From Struthidea cinerea (taxonomy: Eukaryota > Chordata > Aves > Passeriformes > Corcoracidae): 64,000 bases of DNA. Shown here piece by piece: positions 23,421 to 36,700 of this stretch. The notes under the pieces were generated by a model. The model was not told where the DNA came from, searched no databases, and saw only the letters and a program-made list of their open reading frames with translations. The stretch spans positions 124,001-188,000 of the forward strand of contig VZTI01005062.1 in NCBI GenBank assembly GCA_013397865.1. The letters run 5' to 3'. The first letter of the stretch is position 1, and every line of letters begins with the position of its first letter. The translations under genes and the position numbers were made by a program.

Positions 23421-23430
23421 CATAAAACCC
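23421..23430 (+). promoter_or_regulatory. TATA-like box in the CpG island
   Basis: cataaaaccc, 45 bp after the end of the tandem duplication and about 75 bp before the first ATG in good context. Predicted start near 23450. Confidence 0.4.
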
Positions 23431-23503
23431 GGGGGACCTTTGCTGGGGCTCTCTCCTCGGAGGCACAGTCTGGGCTGCTCCCGTGGCCCTGCGCCGGGAC
23501 AAA

Positions 23504-23561
23504 ATGGCTTTGTGGAGCGAGGCAGCTGGGAGTGTGCTGCGGGAAACCCGGGGGACAGCCG
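23504..23561 (+). other. Possible first coding exon (weak)
   Basis: ATG at 23504 has a favourable context (gacaaaATGG, A at -3 and G at +4). The frame runs 19 codons plus one base (MALWSEAAGSV...) to a consensus donor ccg|GTGAGT at 23561/23562, so the exon would be phase 1. Read through the donor, the frame stops two codons later. The peptide resembles nothing I know. It may be the first exon of a short or non-coding transcript from the CpG island, or chance in GC-rich DNA. Confidence 0.2.
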
Positions 23562-23883
23562 GTGAGTGAACCTGGTCCGACCGTGTGAGTGCGGGGTGTG
23601 CGGGGAGCCAAGAGGGTCACCTGTGGGGCCGCTGGGGCCGCAGCTGCCGGAGGGCTTCCGCACCTCCCTTCGATCGGAAATGATACCTGGAAATCACAGC
23701 CTTGTAGGAATCCGCTTGAAGCCCAGTCAACCAAAGTGCGCCTGCTGATCTTCCGTGGGATTGGCTTCACCCTTTTTCCAGGTGGAATGTGTTTCAGAGA
23801 AATAGACTTTATATTCTTGTTGCATATTTTGCAGGAGGAAAAAAACCCCAAACCCATAGGTCTATTACCCCCATCGCTTATTT

Positions 23884-23899
23884 AAAAAAAAAAAAAAAA
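23884..23899 (+). repeat. A16 homopolymer
   Basis: Sixteen consecutive A. No AATAAA lies 10-30 bp before it, so it is not a clear retrocopy tail. Confidence 0.85.
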
Positions 23900-26447
23900 T
23901 AAGGAAATAAATTGTTTAAAGGTGTCTAACTTAAGTTGAGAAAAAAACCCAACTATCTCATGGAATATTGTAACATTCTGCTGATCTTGTTACACATCAA
24001 TCCCTATATTTTATTTGGAGCCTTTACTTCCGTGTTAATATATTTACTGAATACATCACCTTTCCTTCCCTTGACATTGCTCAGAATATCTCTCAGGAAC
24101 AGCAGGCTGTTTACTTAACAACTTTTAAAGTCAAATGGTTGAATAACTGGCTTTCTGTTCCTTCTGGAAATGGACTTTACTAGGAAAAGGGGGGGTTAAA
24201 ATTTCAATTTTGATTTGCATCTCAACAGAGGAAGTTTTACATAGATAAAATTTTTAATAAGTCGGGCCCTCAGTATTGGCCAACATTTCACAAGACAGTT
24301 TAAAATTTCAGTGGAACAATGTAGTCTGTTTGAAAGTGACTATTCAGTGAAGCTGTGAAATTAGGTACTGCGTATAAAAATGTGATTTATGCTTGGAATT
24401 GCTGATGGTAAAGCAGATGATGGTGTTTGTTGAGTAACTAAAGGCACCCAATGCAACGCAGACACTGAACAAAGGCAGGAAGAACACAGTGGAATAGTCC
24501 ACTGAAAAATTGTGTCTTACCATGGTGCGGGCAACACCTTTTGCTGATCCTGTGCAGTGAAAATGAATGTTGTAGGGAACTGACAACAGTTTACCAAACA
24601 ACTGTGTTCAGACTGGGAAAGAAAGCCGCTCTTCTTTTGTGGCTTACACTACAAAAGAATTATTTTCATTTTGCTACCCTTTATGCTCATACAACCCACT
24701 GTTAATACGGCATATCTTACACGGGTATGGTGTCTGTCTTAGAGGGGAACTGTCAATTCTTTATATTGTGAGCTTATATGAGAAAGGACTCCTATCAAGG
24801 TTGTATCACTGGCTAACTGTTATTTTGGACAATTTGCCTTATATAAATGCCTTTTGTCTGTCAAATGGATATGAAATTCATAAAGGTATATATGAAAAAT
24901 AATATTCCAACTTAAAAAAGAAACTACTATAAAGGTGCTTACTATTAAATATGACCATAAAATAATAAAAATCAGTGCCTAAGATGGGACAGAAATCCTG
25001 AAGTAGCCTCAATCACGAGTATGGACTTCCTTTCTTCCACACAGAGGGAACAATGCCCTCTACTGATTGTGGGGAGGAAAATCGCTAAAATGCTGGGAAA
25101 ACAAAACTGAAAGAGAACTGTAAAATAAGGTAAACTAGATTAATTCTTCTGATGTCTATTGACATATCTAAGGCTCTGTCTATGACTTGTTTGCTTACTG
25201 CAGGTCATATATGTGTATATAATGTGATGAAATGTGTTTGAGGAGATACTTGCAGAGTCTTCATTGCATACCTGTATTTGTGTAAATTAAGCCCTTGAAT
25301 AATCTCAAAGATGCTGATGTCAATGCATTTTTCAGACTAGGTGATTGGTAGGCTGTTTGTATGTATCCATTGGTATGATCCTAAGACTGAATGACCTTTG
25401 GTGAGTGTGGAAATTCTGTTGAAATCTACAGGTGAAACAAAGAGAACAGGAATTTTCTCTGTATTGCTCAGCACCTCCCAAGGAGTTTGTACTTCCCTGA
25501 ACTGCTTGTATTAAGAAAAGGAAAGATTTGGCAAGAGCAGCCTGAATGGGAGTTTCTGATGTGGGCGTCTCTGGGGAGTATTGCCTGATGACAGCGAAAA
25601 TACCAAATATTTTCTTCTAATCATTTCAGTATTGTTCAGACCCATCACTGCATAAATCACTGCAGTAATTTGTAATGCTGATTAATGTGTGTGTTCCTTG
25701 ATTCACCCAACTTGGGGCTTTCCTGATACATAATTCTTCAGCTATTTACTTCCCAGCACTTTCTCTGCCAGTGGGGGGAACTGAAGACAACATTCCTGAA
25801 CTTGTAACTGCAGTCTTGCAGACTGGAATTCAGAGGTGGTAAATGTGGGTTTATCCTTATTATCTTTCAGAATTCTGGAGGCTAAAAATTACTGCATCTT
25901 TTTTAGAAAAAGCAGCAGATTTTCTAAAAATTTGAAAAAATGAAGTCAATGTCTGTTTGTAAAGGTCTTTTTGTTTTTACCACTCTCACCTTCCTGCTAA
26001 ACCTTTATCTTTTAAAAGTTTATTAAGCTTTTATGGAAGCCTTTTGAGTCAGGTGTTGAGTTCAGGACATTCAGTGAGGCTCTGATAATGACTGTATTTT
26101 GGTTCTTGCTTGATAAAGACCTGACAATTTTCCTTTTTCTAAAGATACAGATGTCCGGAGTGGCAACTAGAATGAATGAGGAGTGGGAAGGGAAAAAGTT
26201 AATGTGTTTTAGTCTTATATCTCAAAGAAAAACACTCTAGTAAATCTTTCCTTAAACCTACATTTATGTTCTTACTGTGCTTCAATTTTAATAGTAAGGC
26301 ATAAAACTAAATGAGTATTTTATGGATATTTGCATCAAAAAAGCATTGTGCTTAGGCTGAACGTGCTTTGTCTATTTTGTAACAAATGTTTGGTACTGTG
26401 GATATTTTAAAGACTGGACTACATCTTGAATCCCATTTCATTCCAAA

Positions 26448-26891
26448 TTGTTGTGTACTGTCAGTGGAAAGGATGTGGGAAAGTGGATGGAAGAGATCTG
26501 GGGGGGATTGCCTTGGTGTGAAACTGGCACAGCAAGTCCTTCACTTCTAGCTTCTGCTGTGTTTTCCTACAGCAGGTGTGGGAGAACATGTCAGGAGCAC
26601 TTGCGGAAGGAATTGTTTTCTAGGTATATGTGTCAAACTCGGGACATCCCATGCAGACTGACAAACTCATTAAATGATTACTGCAGTTTCATTAAGGGGT
26701 TAAATTTTTCATCTGAAGTGCAGCACATTATTCAACCCTTATACCTACTGATTATAGACAGAAGGTCAATACTTAAACATCAATGCCCTGACTGTTATCT
26801 CTGTACTACAAACCAGCACACCACATCAAGCAAGGAGGACTCATGCCCTGAAGTGCAGGGAGGTTTTCAGAGGCCAAATATGTTAACTTAA
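26448..26891 (+). other. Unrecognised 147-codon open frame, probably chance
   Basis: The longest plus-strand frame outside a recognised repeat. It is rich in cysteine (11 of 147), without regular CxxC spacing, signal peptide, membrane helix or repeat structure that would define a family. It has no obvious splice signals or CpG island at its start. I do not recognise it, and a frame of this size can appear by chance in 64 kb read on six frames. Confidence 0.1.
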
Positions 26892-27970
26892 AAAGTGGGA
26901 GGGACTCTAGGGAGAAAAGCCATAATATTTCTTGGTGCTAATGGCTTTAGATGAGTATTGTATTTACTGAACAGGCAGAATGATATTTGCCTATGTAATT
27001 TGCTGCTGCCCAGCCATTATTTTTCTGTTCATCTGTCCTTGGACTTCTTTAATTGTGGAAAACTTTCAATCTGCCTATGAGAGAATTATTCAATATTAGG
27101 GCTCTGTGTAGGCTGCATATTAATACTTAATTGCATTTTCAAAATTTCGAGAAACATAGAATAATTTGATATGCTGCCTGGGGAACCAAAGCCCAGTTCT
27201 TCGGTCAGTTTGTGGTTTCTCTTTTTAAAGAGATTCTTATTTTATTTTCTTATTTTTCTGAAGGAATAATTAAGTTTTTTTTAACAAACTGCATGCGAAT
27301 ATCCTGTTTTAGGAGATTTTAAGCAAAAACTGAAATTGTTTTAAAAAGAAATTAATTGAAACTAGGCACCACTACTGGAAACCTAGCCTATCTTACCCCT
27401 TGTCCAGGGGATTTAACACTAAATTATGGACAAATGTATTTTATTTTCATTTCACATATAATTTTTTCCGGCCACTAGTGTATGATTACCAGATGTACCA
27501 AAAATACTTATTGTATATCTATAATGACACAAAAAGATGGTGAGTTTGGAGTTGGAAAAAAAAAGGTATACTAAATATTAGCACTGTGTTTTGCTAGGTG
27601 TTACGAGAAGAAACACATCTTACGAAAGTCAGTGTTCTGAAAATAAATGATAAAAGGAGAAAGAAGGAGATATTAATAAAGTTATGAGAGTAAGATTGTT
27701 TAAAATTAGTCTATGCTACAACATGTACCAAGGGTATAATTAATGAGAGTGTATACTGTAGTATGACGATATAATTTGTACTGAAATATTATGGTAGTGA
27801 AGATGCTATAAGTATCTTGAAATTCAATACCTGAATTTATTGCCAGGTATAAATTGTAATTTAAAGGAGCTAGGTTGATACTGGGGTCTCCATAAACGCA
27901 AAATAGAAATTATTTTCAGATCACAGACCTGCCCATTTTATTACTCACGTACTCCCTTTGAGATGTGCAT

Positions 27971-28400
27971 TCACAGAATCTTAGACCGGCTGTACCACCA
28001 GGGTCCACCTGAAACGAGAGCAGTGTCAATAGCCAGTGGACTCCACAGGGTCTGGTAATCCCTCAATGACGTCTCTGATTTGAGCTCCCAGTAAGCAGCA
28101 CACCTCTCTAGAGAGAGTGTCAGGTCAGTGAAGGGGTGCCCCTGCGGCTCTCAGAGGAGAGGTGCCTGCTGCTGTCCCCTGCTGCCTTTGCTGGGTTGTG
28201 CTGATTGTCACACAGGGAGCCTCACGCAGCTCCAGCATCTCTCCGTATGCTCTCGTTGTGTGCTCGCTTTTCTTCTTGAAATGTAAGCCCATGTTGATTG
28301 TAGTACACACATAGAGAAGAGAAAAAGTTTCTTCCTGTAGAGGATTATTAAAGTCCTGGAGATCTTTCAAGGTGAAGTTCAATTTTAACACCATGACCAA
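27971..28400. other. GC-enriched, moderately CpG-containing segment, unclassified
   Basis: GC and CpG rise sharply over 27990-28270 relative to both sides. This is the usual look of an old repeat insertion or an exon. A minus frame of 91 codons (28125-28400) ends in a Gln/Ala/Gly-rich part. Further along the minus strand a tctcgtttcag (about 28006-28016) could serve as an acceptor. The near-palindrome cacctctctagagagagtg (about 28101-28119) lies in the middle. The left edge, cacagaatcttagacc, faintly resembles a reversed CR1 tail. I cannot assign the body to CR1 or to any LTR I know. Confidence 0.35.
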
Positions 28401-31400
28401 AACCTGTCACTCTAACTTGATTACCTTTCCCCTACCTGAGTGGAGGACAGAGGTCGCTGCTAAACTGGTTCTTGAGATTATTTCTTTTTGCTGGAAATTT
28501 TTACTAGTGTGTAAATCATCAAAAGACTAAAGGAAGGAAGGAGACAGAGGGAGAAAATCACTGGAGAGAAGCCAAAGAAACCTACCTAGTGCCAGTATTG
28601 CCAATCCCTTTGGGAATCTCTAGGTATTATGCTTCTTTTCTGGATCTGAATCATTACAGCTTTCTAACTACTCACATAGCATTTTAAACTGTTACACCAT
28701 TCTTAGAGAAAAACAGTTCAGAGGAGAAATAGCTTAATATCCCAGCAAATCCATTTGGTTATCTGGATATACATAAGTAGCACAAGAGAATTACCACTTG
28801 AAATCTTTGAGACCATGTCAGACAGCTCTTTCAACCTCCATTTTATACTGCAACCACTTGCATTCATGCTCACCATATAATAATTCCCCTTTTTCATAGG
28901 ACATGACTAAGCACTCCAAGTTGGTTTAAATGTGTTTTCTATTATTAAAAAAGAAATCTAGAAAATAATCCCCAACTTATAACAGATATTTTGCATCATT
29001 GTTTTCTTCCACAGTTTACCCAGTACCAAGTTTGTGATGTTTTTTGCAGCATATTCTTAAAAGTTGTGGAGGAATTTGTCACTTACGCTATTAGTCATTT
29101 TGGATGTATTTTGTACACCTCTTTTGGTTCTCACTACTACTGTTTAAAGTGGTAGAATGTTGATTTAAACTACTTCACCACATTCAGGCATCAATTTGTT
29201 CATGTGAAAGTGTATTGTTATATATTTGTGCTTTTCTTCCATGGTACAATGAATCAATGGATTTTTTCCTGGGATCAGCTGTTTCAGGAGAGTTATAATG
29301 AGCAAACCTAGAAAGAACAAATTTGTGCATTGCTATGGCTTAGTCACAGGCATCAAAGGCCTAGTGTGACAAAAAGAAAGGACATTTCCTAAACTGAAAA
29401 CACATAATAAATGTAATTCATTAGAATTGTGGAGGGAGTAACAATTCATCTTATATAGGAGCACTGAGTTTTTATAAATTAATGCATTTATCATTGGTGC
29501 ATTGTTTTGGTGTTTGGATCCAAATGATTGCATGAAATAATGCCTTCCAGAGGTTTGGTTCAAATTTTAGAACATAATTATTTCTTACGCAGTTGTACAC
29601 ATGGAGACCTCCGCAGGAGTTTAGTTGTTCTGAGGACTGAGTAAAATCCTCAACAAAAACCTTTTAAAGTAACAATCTATGACAGATGTACTTAAATCAA
29701 CTCACAGCAATAATGACTCAAAGCGAAGAGCCCAATAAAAGTGCAAGTCAGTCTGAAAATATGAAATACATATTGCACATATCTGCAAAAACAGAGGAGG
29801 CAGTGTTGTGGAGCAGAAGTACAGAGGAGATATGTCTTTTTTTCTAGGGGACACCACAGAAGATCTGGCAATTTAGATAAGCTTTTCACACATTGCAGTG
29901 ACTCCACAGGGCATTGAACTGCTGATAGCCATGATTTACCCTAGAGAGCTTATTGGCTACATTTTCAAAAGTTTTGTATATCTAAAATTTTACTTTCCAT
30001 TCATACCCCTACAGAAACAATATCAACATTATTGTTCCGTTCATAAAAATATATGAAGGTGAACTTGTGAAACAATTTACTCACATGAGCAATTGTAAAG
30101 CATTCTAGCATGCACTGATAAGTACATCAGCATATGTTATTTTGTGGTGTAAGACTTGCAAGCACCTTCTGCCTGTTCACGACAATGTCATATTTTGAAA
30201 AATATTGTAAACAGCCTTCAATTTTTAAGAGCAATTTGATGAAATTTTTTTATCGTTACCAGTAGTTTATCTGAGACACCGATTCCGATATTTTGATTGC
30301 AGCATTTTCTGTGTATTACAGAAAGATCAAATATTTGTAATTGTCAGAAGGACTATGTGTCTATATGCTTACATGCTGTCATTTCTACTATTCCTAACAG
30401 TTCAGCAACAGAGCACTCTTCTAAAGATTGTCAGTGGCAAAACCAGAAGCAATGGCGAAAGCTTTCATCTGTTGCTCAAAAAAAGACATAAGTATTAAAA
30501 ATTTTAAGTAGATGAATCCTAATGACCTGCCTCCCCTTATTTTAAATTACAGGAAGTCTTCTTTCTGGCATAATAGTGCACAAGAATGCTATGAATACCT
30601 TTTAAACTTATTTACAATTCTGCAAGGTAAAAGTTCTTTGGTTATAATTCTATGTGAAATAGACTTCTCTGAAATATACAGCAAATTAAAACATTTTTTA
30701 AAATGTTAAAAATCAGATTAAACATCCTATTTTTGATCCTGTAAAATAACTTGAGCTTAGAATGTACAAAATCATGCTACTCATGAGTGATGCATTGTGT
30801 ATCCAAATTTTCTTTGGTAAAATCTATCCAGCAACTTAGATCAAGTACAGTGGACCTATTGTCGGGTAATATCTATATTCTTTCCTGAAAAACTTCATAT
30901 AGACTATGTTATAATAGATAGTTGTTGTCTAGGAGAAAACAGCTGGTGCCAGTGTCACCCTTTCTTCTGGTATTTATAACGAATTCTTTGATACCTACTT
31001 TTACATTTTTTGGGACACTTAGCTGTCCTTTGGTATTCTTCCAATTCCTGCAAAGTTGAAAGCACTTACAACTTTATAACAGTCTGTGACAACCATATTA
31101 CTTTGTATAAATCTAAAGATTTCCAGCTTTCCTTTGTAAAAACAGTAGTTCCGTGACAGCTTCTTGAAGAAGCATTATTTTTTTGGATGCATATGACTGA
31201 ATATGACTTCCCACTGTCTTCTACACTTGCAAGAAAAAGTATTGCTGGTTGTAAGTCCTATTTTAAGGTCAACCTTCCATTCAGAAAGACTAGAAGTAGT
31301 ATTACTCATTTTGTGGGTCATGAAGTGCATGTGAGATAATACTGGCTCTTTTTAAACACACACAATCTTATGTGTGTTTGATTTGCTTGGAGTCTCTCTG

Positions 31401-33480
31401 AGTGATGCTCTTTCTTGACACAAGACAACTCAAATGTTTTGTTATTTTTCATTGGTAAGCATTCTCAATCATTGCTAGTGATACTAAATCATTAATATTT
31501 TATACCCAGTCAACATAGGAAATAAGAAGAAATAAGAAAACTTAGTTTTCTAAGTTACTTCCTTCCATGTTTTTCTGTGGATTGTCACTTGGCCTTTTTA
31601 ATCACTTCTTAGCTCCATGAATTTGGCACTTATGCTTCAGTTCTGCAACAAAAGAATTGTAGGTACTCTGACATTTAAGGACACCGGCCCCTCCCCAAAC
31701 CCCCCCTCCNNNNNNNNNAACCCTGTAAATAAAATATGTAATAGCAGTTACTCGAAGTAACTTAGTGATTTTTAGTTCCCTGACCATTTGCCAGTTGATT
31801 ACCCACATGGTGGAACCTGAGGGTATATTGCTATCACTATCCAATATAAACTTTAATATAAAATAGAAGTCTTTTCATAATTGTTAACTATGAACTCAAG
31901 AGTGTTTAATATTATTATTACATATGCTGCTGCATGCAGATACTAAGTGTAATATTCCATTTCAGTGGGCTGGGACCTCCATGTATATGTATCCTCTGCT
32001 GAGAATTCATCATACCTTCCCTCATTTGCTTAATACACAAGGCTAGGATCTCATTATAATCTCTATCTAGAGCGCCAGGTTTTTAGCTTTAACACTGGAT
32101 GTTTCATATTCAAATATAGGCTGGAATAGCAGCTGTTACACTAAGAAAAGAGTTAATCCAGTATACCATCAGTTATGGATTCCTTATACTTGAACAAGTT
32201 TCTTTTTTATCAGTATACACAAAAAGCTCACAAAATTTCCTCTTGAATCAGAGTTGACTGAAACGAATCTACAATTCTAGCCTACTATTGTGATTTTCTG
32301 AAACAATCTTGCAAAAATACAGTGATTACTTTTCCTATGCTTATGAGAAGATTTGCTACCCTAATGAGGTGCCCTTTGTATGACGCATCAGTTTCTGTGC
32401 CTGATACTGCATACCTGACCTTCTAAGAATTACCAGCAAGTATAAGGCTATTATGAAATTAAATAAGTTAGACATAAACAGTAGCTCCTGTTATTTGCAG
32501 ACCAATGGACTGAAATAAAATAAAAATCAGTGTCTGAACAAGGCTATAGAAGAGGGCAACAATTCATAAGGAAACTTATTTAATTAGTGCATTTCACTAG
32601 TGAAACAATTGTCAGCTGCAGCAATTCCACTTAGTAGGAAACTGAAATGGAATACTTACCATGACAGAACCTGATGTGAGGGACTGGATATTTGCAAAAT
32701 AATGACTGATAAATCTAAAAAGCAGAAAAACAAAATAATGAGAGGATCCACAACTGCTTTATAATCATCAAATTTAGTTAGGAATGGCAAACAGCAGTGT
32801 CATCACCTGCCAATGTCTTGCCCTTTCATAAGAGTCTAAATTTCAAGAGCACAAAGTGTCAAGAAAAGTAGTCTTATGCCTGTTCACACATAAGAAGTTC
32901 TTTTAGTATTACTCACTTGTTGGCAGAGCAGAATTTTAATTTTTTTTACAAATCCAAGTGAAATTAAAAAAAGCAGCAACTGAGAAGCCCAAACTTAAAA
33001 AGGCCTCTATAAAAATTCTTCCACTTTGCAGGGGCAGTTAGAACAGGAGTGTAATAAGCACTCTGGGCAAGAAGCAAATGTTGAACATGATTTTAGTGTA
33101 ACCTTCAAGTCTCAGCTGACTTGAGCAGTGGCCAAAGTAAGAAAACATTATAGTTGCAGTTATTTTTCCCAGCCCAGAATGATATCACATCATTTGGGGT
33201 TTTAATGGAAAATCTTAACAAAAACATGGTTATAACAGTCACAAACCTTTTACCTTTATTTGAAGCGTACCTCTGTGTTAAGGATTTAACCCGCAATGCA
33301 TATGTGTTCTGACTGAAACAGTTATAAATGGACTCTCAATGTTTTGTCCTCCAGACTGCTTTTATGTTCTTGCAGACTTGAATAACTACATCTGGAAAGT
33401 TTCAGGAAAGCTTTGCAATGGATGTGCTTTCTTGTCAGTATGTTACACAATTGCTGGTAATGTTAATTGTAGGTCGTAGT
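28401..33480. other. AT-rich stretch without a gene
   Basis: About 5 kb with no recognisable exon or repeat. Frames of 60-80 codons are unremarkable. Contains the unresolved bases at 31710-31718. Confidence 0.45.
31710..31718. other. Run of nine N (unresolved bases)
   Basis: Nine N follow a C-rich stretch (ccggcccctccccaaaccc, ccccctcc). Probably a short sequencing or assembly failure at a G/C homopolymer-rich site; the real length may differ. The frame at 31602-31844 that crosses it has no meaning. Confidence 0.9.
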
Positions 33481-33712
33481 ATCTTAGAATCACTAAGGTT
33501 GAAAAAGACCCTTAAAACCATTGAGTCCAATCATTAACCTAACATCACTACCAAGTTCACCACTAAACCATGCCCCTAGATACCATGCCTACACAACTTT
33601 TAGACACCTCCAAGGATGGTGACTCAACCACTTCCCTGGGCAGCCTGTTCCAATGTTTTGACGACCCTGTCACTGAAGAAATTTTTCCTAATATCCAGTC
33701 TATCTTATCTAT
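33481..33712 (-). mobile_element. CR1 LINE fragment, 3' end, minus strand
   Basis: Read on the minus strand it has the CR1 order: 'ggatattaggaaaaatttct', 'acattggaacaggctgccca', 'gggaagtggttgagtcacc', 'ggaggtgtctaaaa', then 'aagggtctttttcaacc' and a tail ending gattctaagat. 5'-truncated and carrying many substitutions, so an old and inactive copy. The tail is a single degenerate unit. Confidence 0.93.
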
Positions 33713-36700
33713 CTAATGCCATCCATAAAAGTACATCTCAGAATGAATTTTGAGGTAAAGCTACCTGTGAAGGCTCTGTGGATGGCTTAGTCACAAGAAT
33801 CACACCTATATCTGTCCCATTTCCAAGTCTATAAACACTTCACCTGGAGATCTGGTACCCTTATGCAAGTAGCTCTTGGGATCCATAAAGAAAATCCTTT
33901 TAGAGGAATGGTTAAATTGATTGTTAAATACTAAATGTCTACCTGTAGTATGGACTCATAAGTGCCTCAGGGCTTTGAAAGAATTAAAATTGGTTCTTTC
34001 TGAATACTCGTGTTACTTACCAGGATTTTGGATAGTTTTTCATCTACCCTGCTGATGGCTGAATGGATGGCCTTAGGGGATGACAAAATCAATTAGTGTT
34101 AAGATGCAATGAAATTCCACCAATTATTTGTGAAAATCACTCACTGAGTCCCTGCAGTAGCTGGCAATCATTTGACATTTTGAAACTGTTAAGTAAACTA
34201 ACACATTTAATCACAAGTACATAACACATCTCTTTTTCATTAGGAGACCATATTTAATCTGACTTTCTATCACACATATTTAGGAATTCTTTGGACTACA
34301 TAGGGTGGATAACACTAAAATAATTAACATGATACAGAACTGTTCCTGCTGAGTGACATCACATTTTGTGCTTCAGAAATAAAGCATTAAAGCTAAATAT
34401 GAAGTGCCTGGCACAACAACACAGAGAGTTTCTCTACAAAGTGACTATGTGTCAATGACTTTTCCACAGGATTCTGGCACAGAGAGCTGTCTTTCTCTCT
34501 TCTGGGTTAATTCTGGCCAATCTCAGCAGAGCAGCACAAGGTGTGGCCTTTGCAACCGATACATAGAATCACTACAGATGAGAGAATGTGCCATGCCCTT
34601 CTGCCTTTCCCTACTGTCTGATAGAATAAAGGCAAAAGAAAAAGCTTGAGGAGATAATATCAATATTCACTCATAGGGAGAGATTCTGTGAAAAATAATC
34701 AGAAACAGTGTAAAGTAGCATTAAACCTTTATGTGACTTATGCATGGAAGATGCATGGTAGATGGAAGATGGTAGCTCTCTTGAATACTTCTGCAAAAAA
34801 AAAATAGAGTTGCAAGTTTCTCTCTAAAGTGCCTTTATTAACACAAGTTCAGAATTGCTGTGGCAAAGTCAAACTATTTCATAAGCAAGCTGTAAAAGTG
34901 GTAAGAGGTATGAAGAAATGTAATTAAAGGTAAAGTTATAGACAGGCAAGCAGTAGAGTTGATAGATGCACCACATTTTAGGATGCATACTTCAGTAAGG
35001 ATATCTTCAACACAACAAAAGGAGTAATAGGTAGGAAAGGAAGAATTAAAATAAAAAGGAAATGTTCTGTTAACTAGGATATTAGTTTATATGATATGTT
35101 TTGGGAAATGATGAATTTAGCATTTGGTACACTTAAGATAACTTGGTAAATAAAAAATGTCCAATAACAAAAATTCTGGCACTGAAAGGAAGTGCTTTAT
35201 GTAAACTAATTGCCTTTCTCATCTTTTGAGTATTTAGCTCTATTTCTCACTTGAACTGGCTAGTTTGGACCGACTGATCATTTCTATATTTTCTCATCTG
35301 GTTTTAGCTTTGACCATCTCTAAGCTGTGTCAGCAGAAGCAACTCTGTCAAAGAAATACTCCATCCTTGGAGCTGTAATTTTAGATTGTGAATGATCAAA
35401 TTAGAGTTGAGTTTTTCTACAGCTTTTCGATATAGCAGCTGGGCCTGCTTCTGTGTTGCCTTTTCGACTGCTCACTGTGGATAGAAGATAGTGCAAGGTG
35501 TGAGTATGTGGCTTAGCCGTGCGAGGGAAGCCACTGTCGGATTGCTGGGGCATTCATCTGTCACTAGTTAGATGAAAACCATGGTGTCTTCTCAGCAAGC
35601 AACTTTCTACTTACAGTCAGGAGGCATGCAAAATTTAAAGTGTATTTGCCAGCAAATACATGATGGATTGGAAGATTATCATACTCTAAGTACTTCCTAG
35701 AGACGTATTTTACTAGAAGCAAATATCTGTCTAGCAATTATCTGCTGTCACTATTTGCTACAGTCTTCACAGCTCTCCCACACTAAGTCAAAATAAATAA
35801 TTAGTATCAAAGTTTTTTCTCAAAGTTTCCTATGAAAAATACTATCCATGCAGAATGAATATTTTTACAGTATGACTGTTGTGTCTTGGTTTGTGCTGGA
35901 AGGCATGTTCCTTGGATGAAACATTCAGGTCCTACATACATATTTTGTGTACTTAGAACCCTGCAGGGCTGTTTGGAGCAATGGCACTTCTAAGGGGATC
36001 TGGAATATTTTATATTTGTAAGTTTCTCAAGTGGGCGCTGCATGCGAACTTGATACTGTCTGGTCACATAAAAGGAAACTTGGTTAACCACCAGAGAGGT
36101 CTCAGAGGACTTACCACAAAGTACAGAGTTGGTACTTCTAGCACATTCCTAACTGGTCTAAATTCAGTGGAAGCAATTCTAATTGCATACAAAACTCTGA
36201 TAATCATCCTGTGTGATATAACTGGTTTGTCTTATGTTTCACTTATTGTTTATGTTTAGGAAGATTTGTTTTGGATTTTGATTTTTCTTAATCCATGTCT
36301 TTACAAGTACCAAAACCATGTTTGTTTTCAAAGACATATGCCTGAAGTGTTTGCTTTTCCAGAATATCCTTGGATTCTGGCAACCCCAAAGGTGAGCAGA
36401 CAGAAAATCAGGCAGTTTGTTGTTTGCAGCCTTTCTGCATTTACTCGGTAATTCATCAAAACCAATCTGTCTTTGCAAAATGCTTCTGTTTGGCAAATGA
36501 GCGTTCTGTGACAAAAGCTCGGTTTAATCAGAAGAATCCTGTTTAGTTCTATTCATTATATGGTAGGAGAGAGACAAATCAGATGCATTTCAGTCTACTA
36601 ATCACGGAGCATGACTGAATGACTTTCAATTGCATCTTTATCCTCTTTCTCTTATTGCTGTGATTGATACCAAAATGAGAGCTATGAAACCTGCAGACTG

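Larger units (their letters stand above)
23100..23760 (+). promoter_or_regulatory. CpG-rich island, candidate promoter or unrecognised LTR
   Basis: This is the only segment in the window that is both GC-rich and dense in CpG, so it has escaped methylation decay by being a functional island or a fairly young insertion. In plus-strand order it holds an OCT-SOX composite site (23214-23230) in an 87-bp tandem duplication (23203-23376), a TATA-like cataaaaccc (23421-23430), an ATG in good context (23504) and a consensus splice donor (cc ggtgagtg, cut after 23561). The TATA neighbourhood resembles that of the LTR at 22620-22660: both have cataaaaccc followed by a ctctctcc. That favours an LTR with duplicated enhancers. 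Against that, no AATAAA, terminal TG...CA pair or primer-binding site is evident. Long minus-strand frames (up to 261 codons, 23072-23857) are proline- and serine-rich products of base composition, not a recognisable protein. Confidence 0.55.
23761..27970. other. AT-rich stretch without a gene
   Basis: About 4.2 kb. Two possible splice acceptors (ttttgcag near 23835 and tttttccag near 23781) lie just after the CpG island, but the frames behind them are short. An A16 run sits at 23884-23899. The longest frame is 26448-26891, listed separately. Nothing else is recognisable. Confidence 0.45.

Noticed and set aside
23072..23857. Minus-strand frames up to 261 codons
   Set aside because: They overlap in different frames across the CpG-rich segment, are proline/serine/arginine-rich, and end in AT-rich flank. 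GC-rich DNA has few stops, and no domain is visible.
31354..31379. 9-bp inverted repeat aaacacaca/tgtgtgttt
   Set aside because: Low-complexity CA/TG words pair trivially.
32592..32605. 14-bp palindrome tttcactagtgaaa
   Set aside because: About four palindromes of this size are expected by chance in 64 kb.
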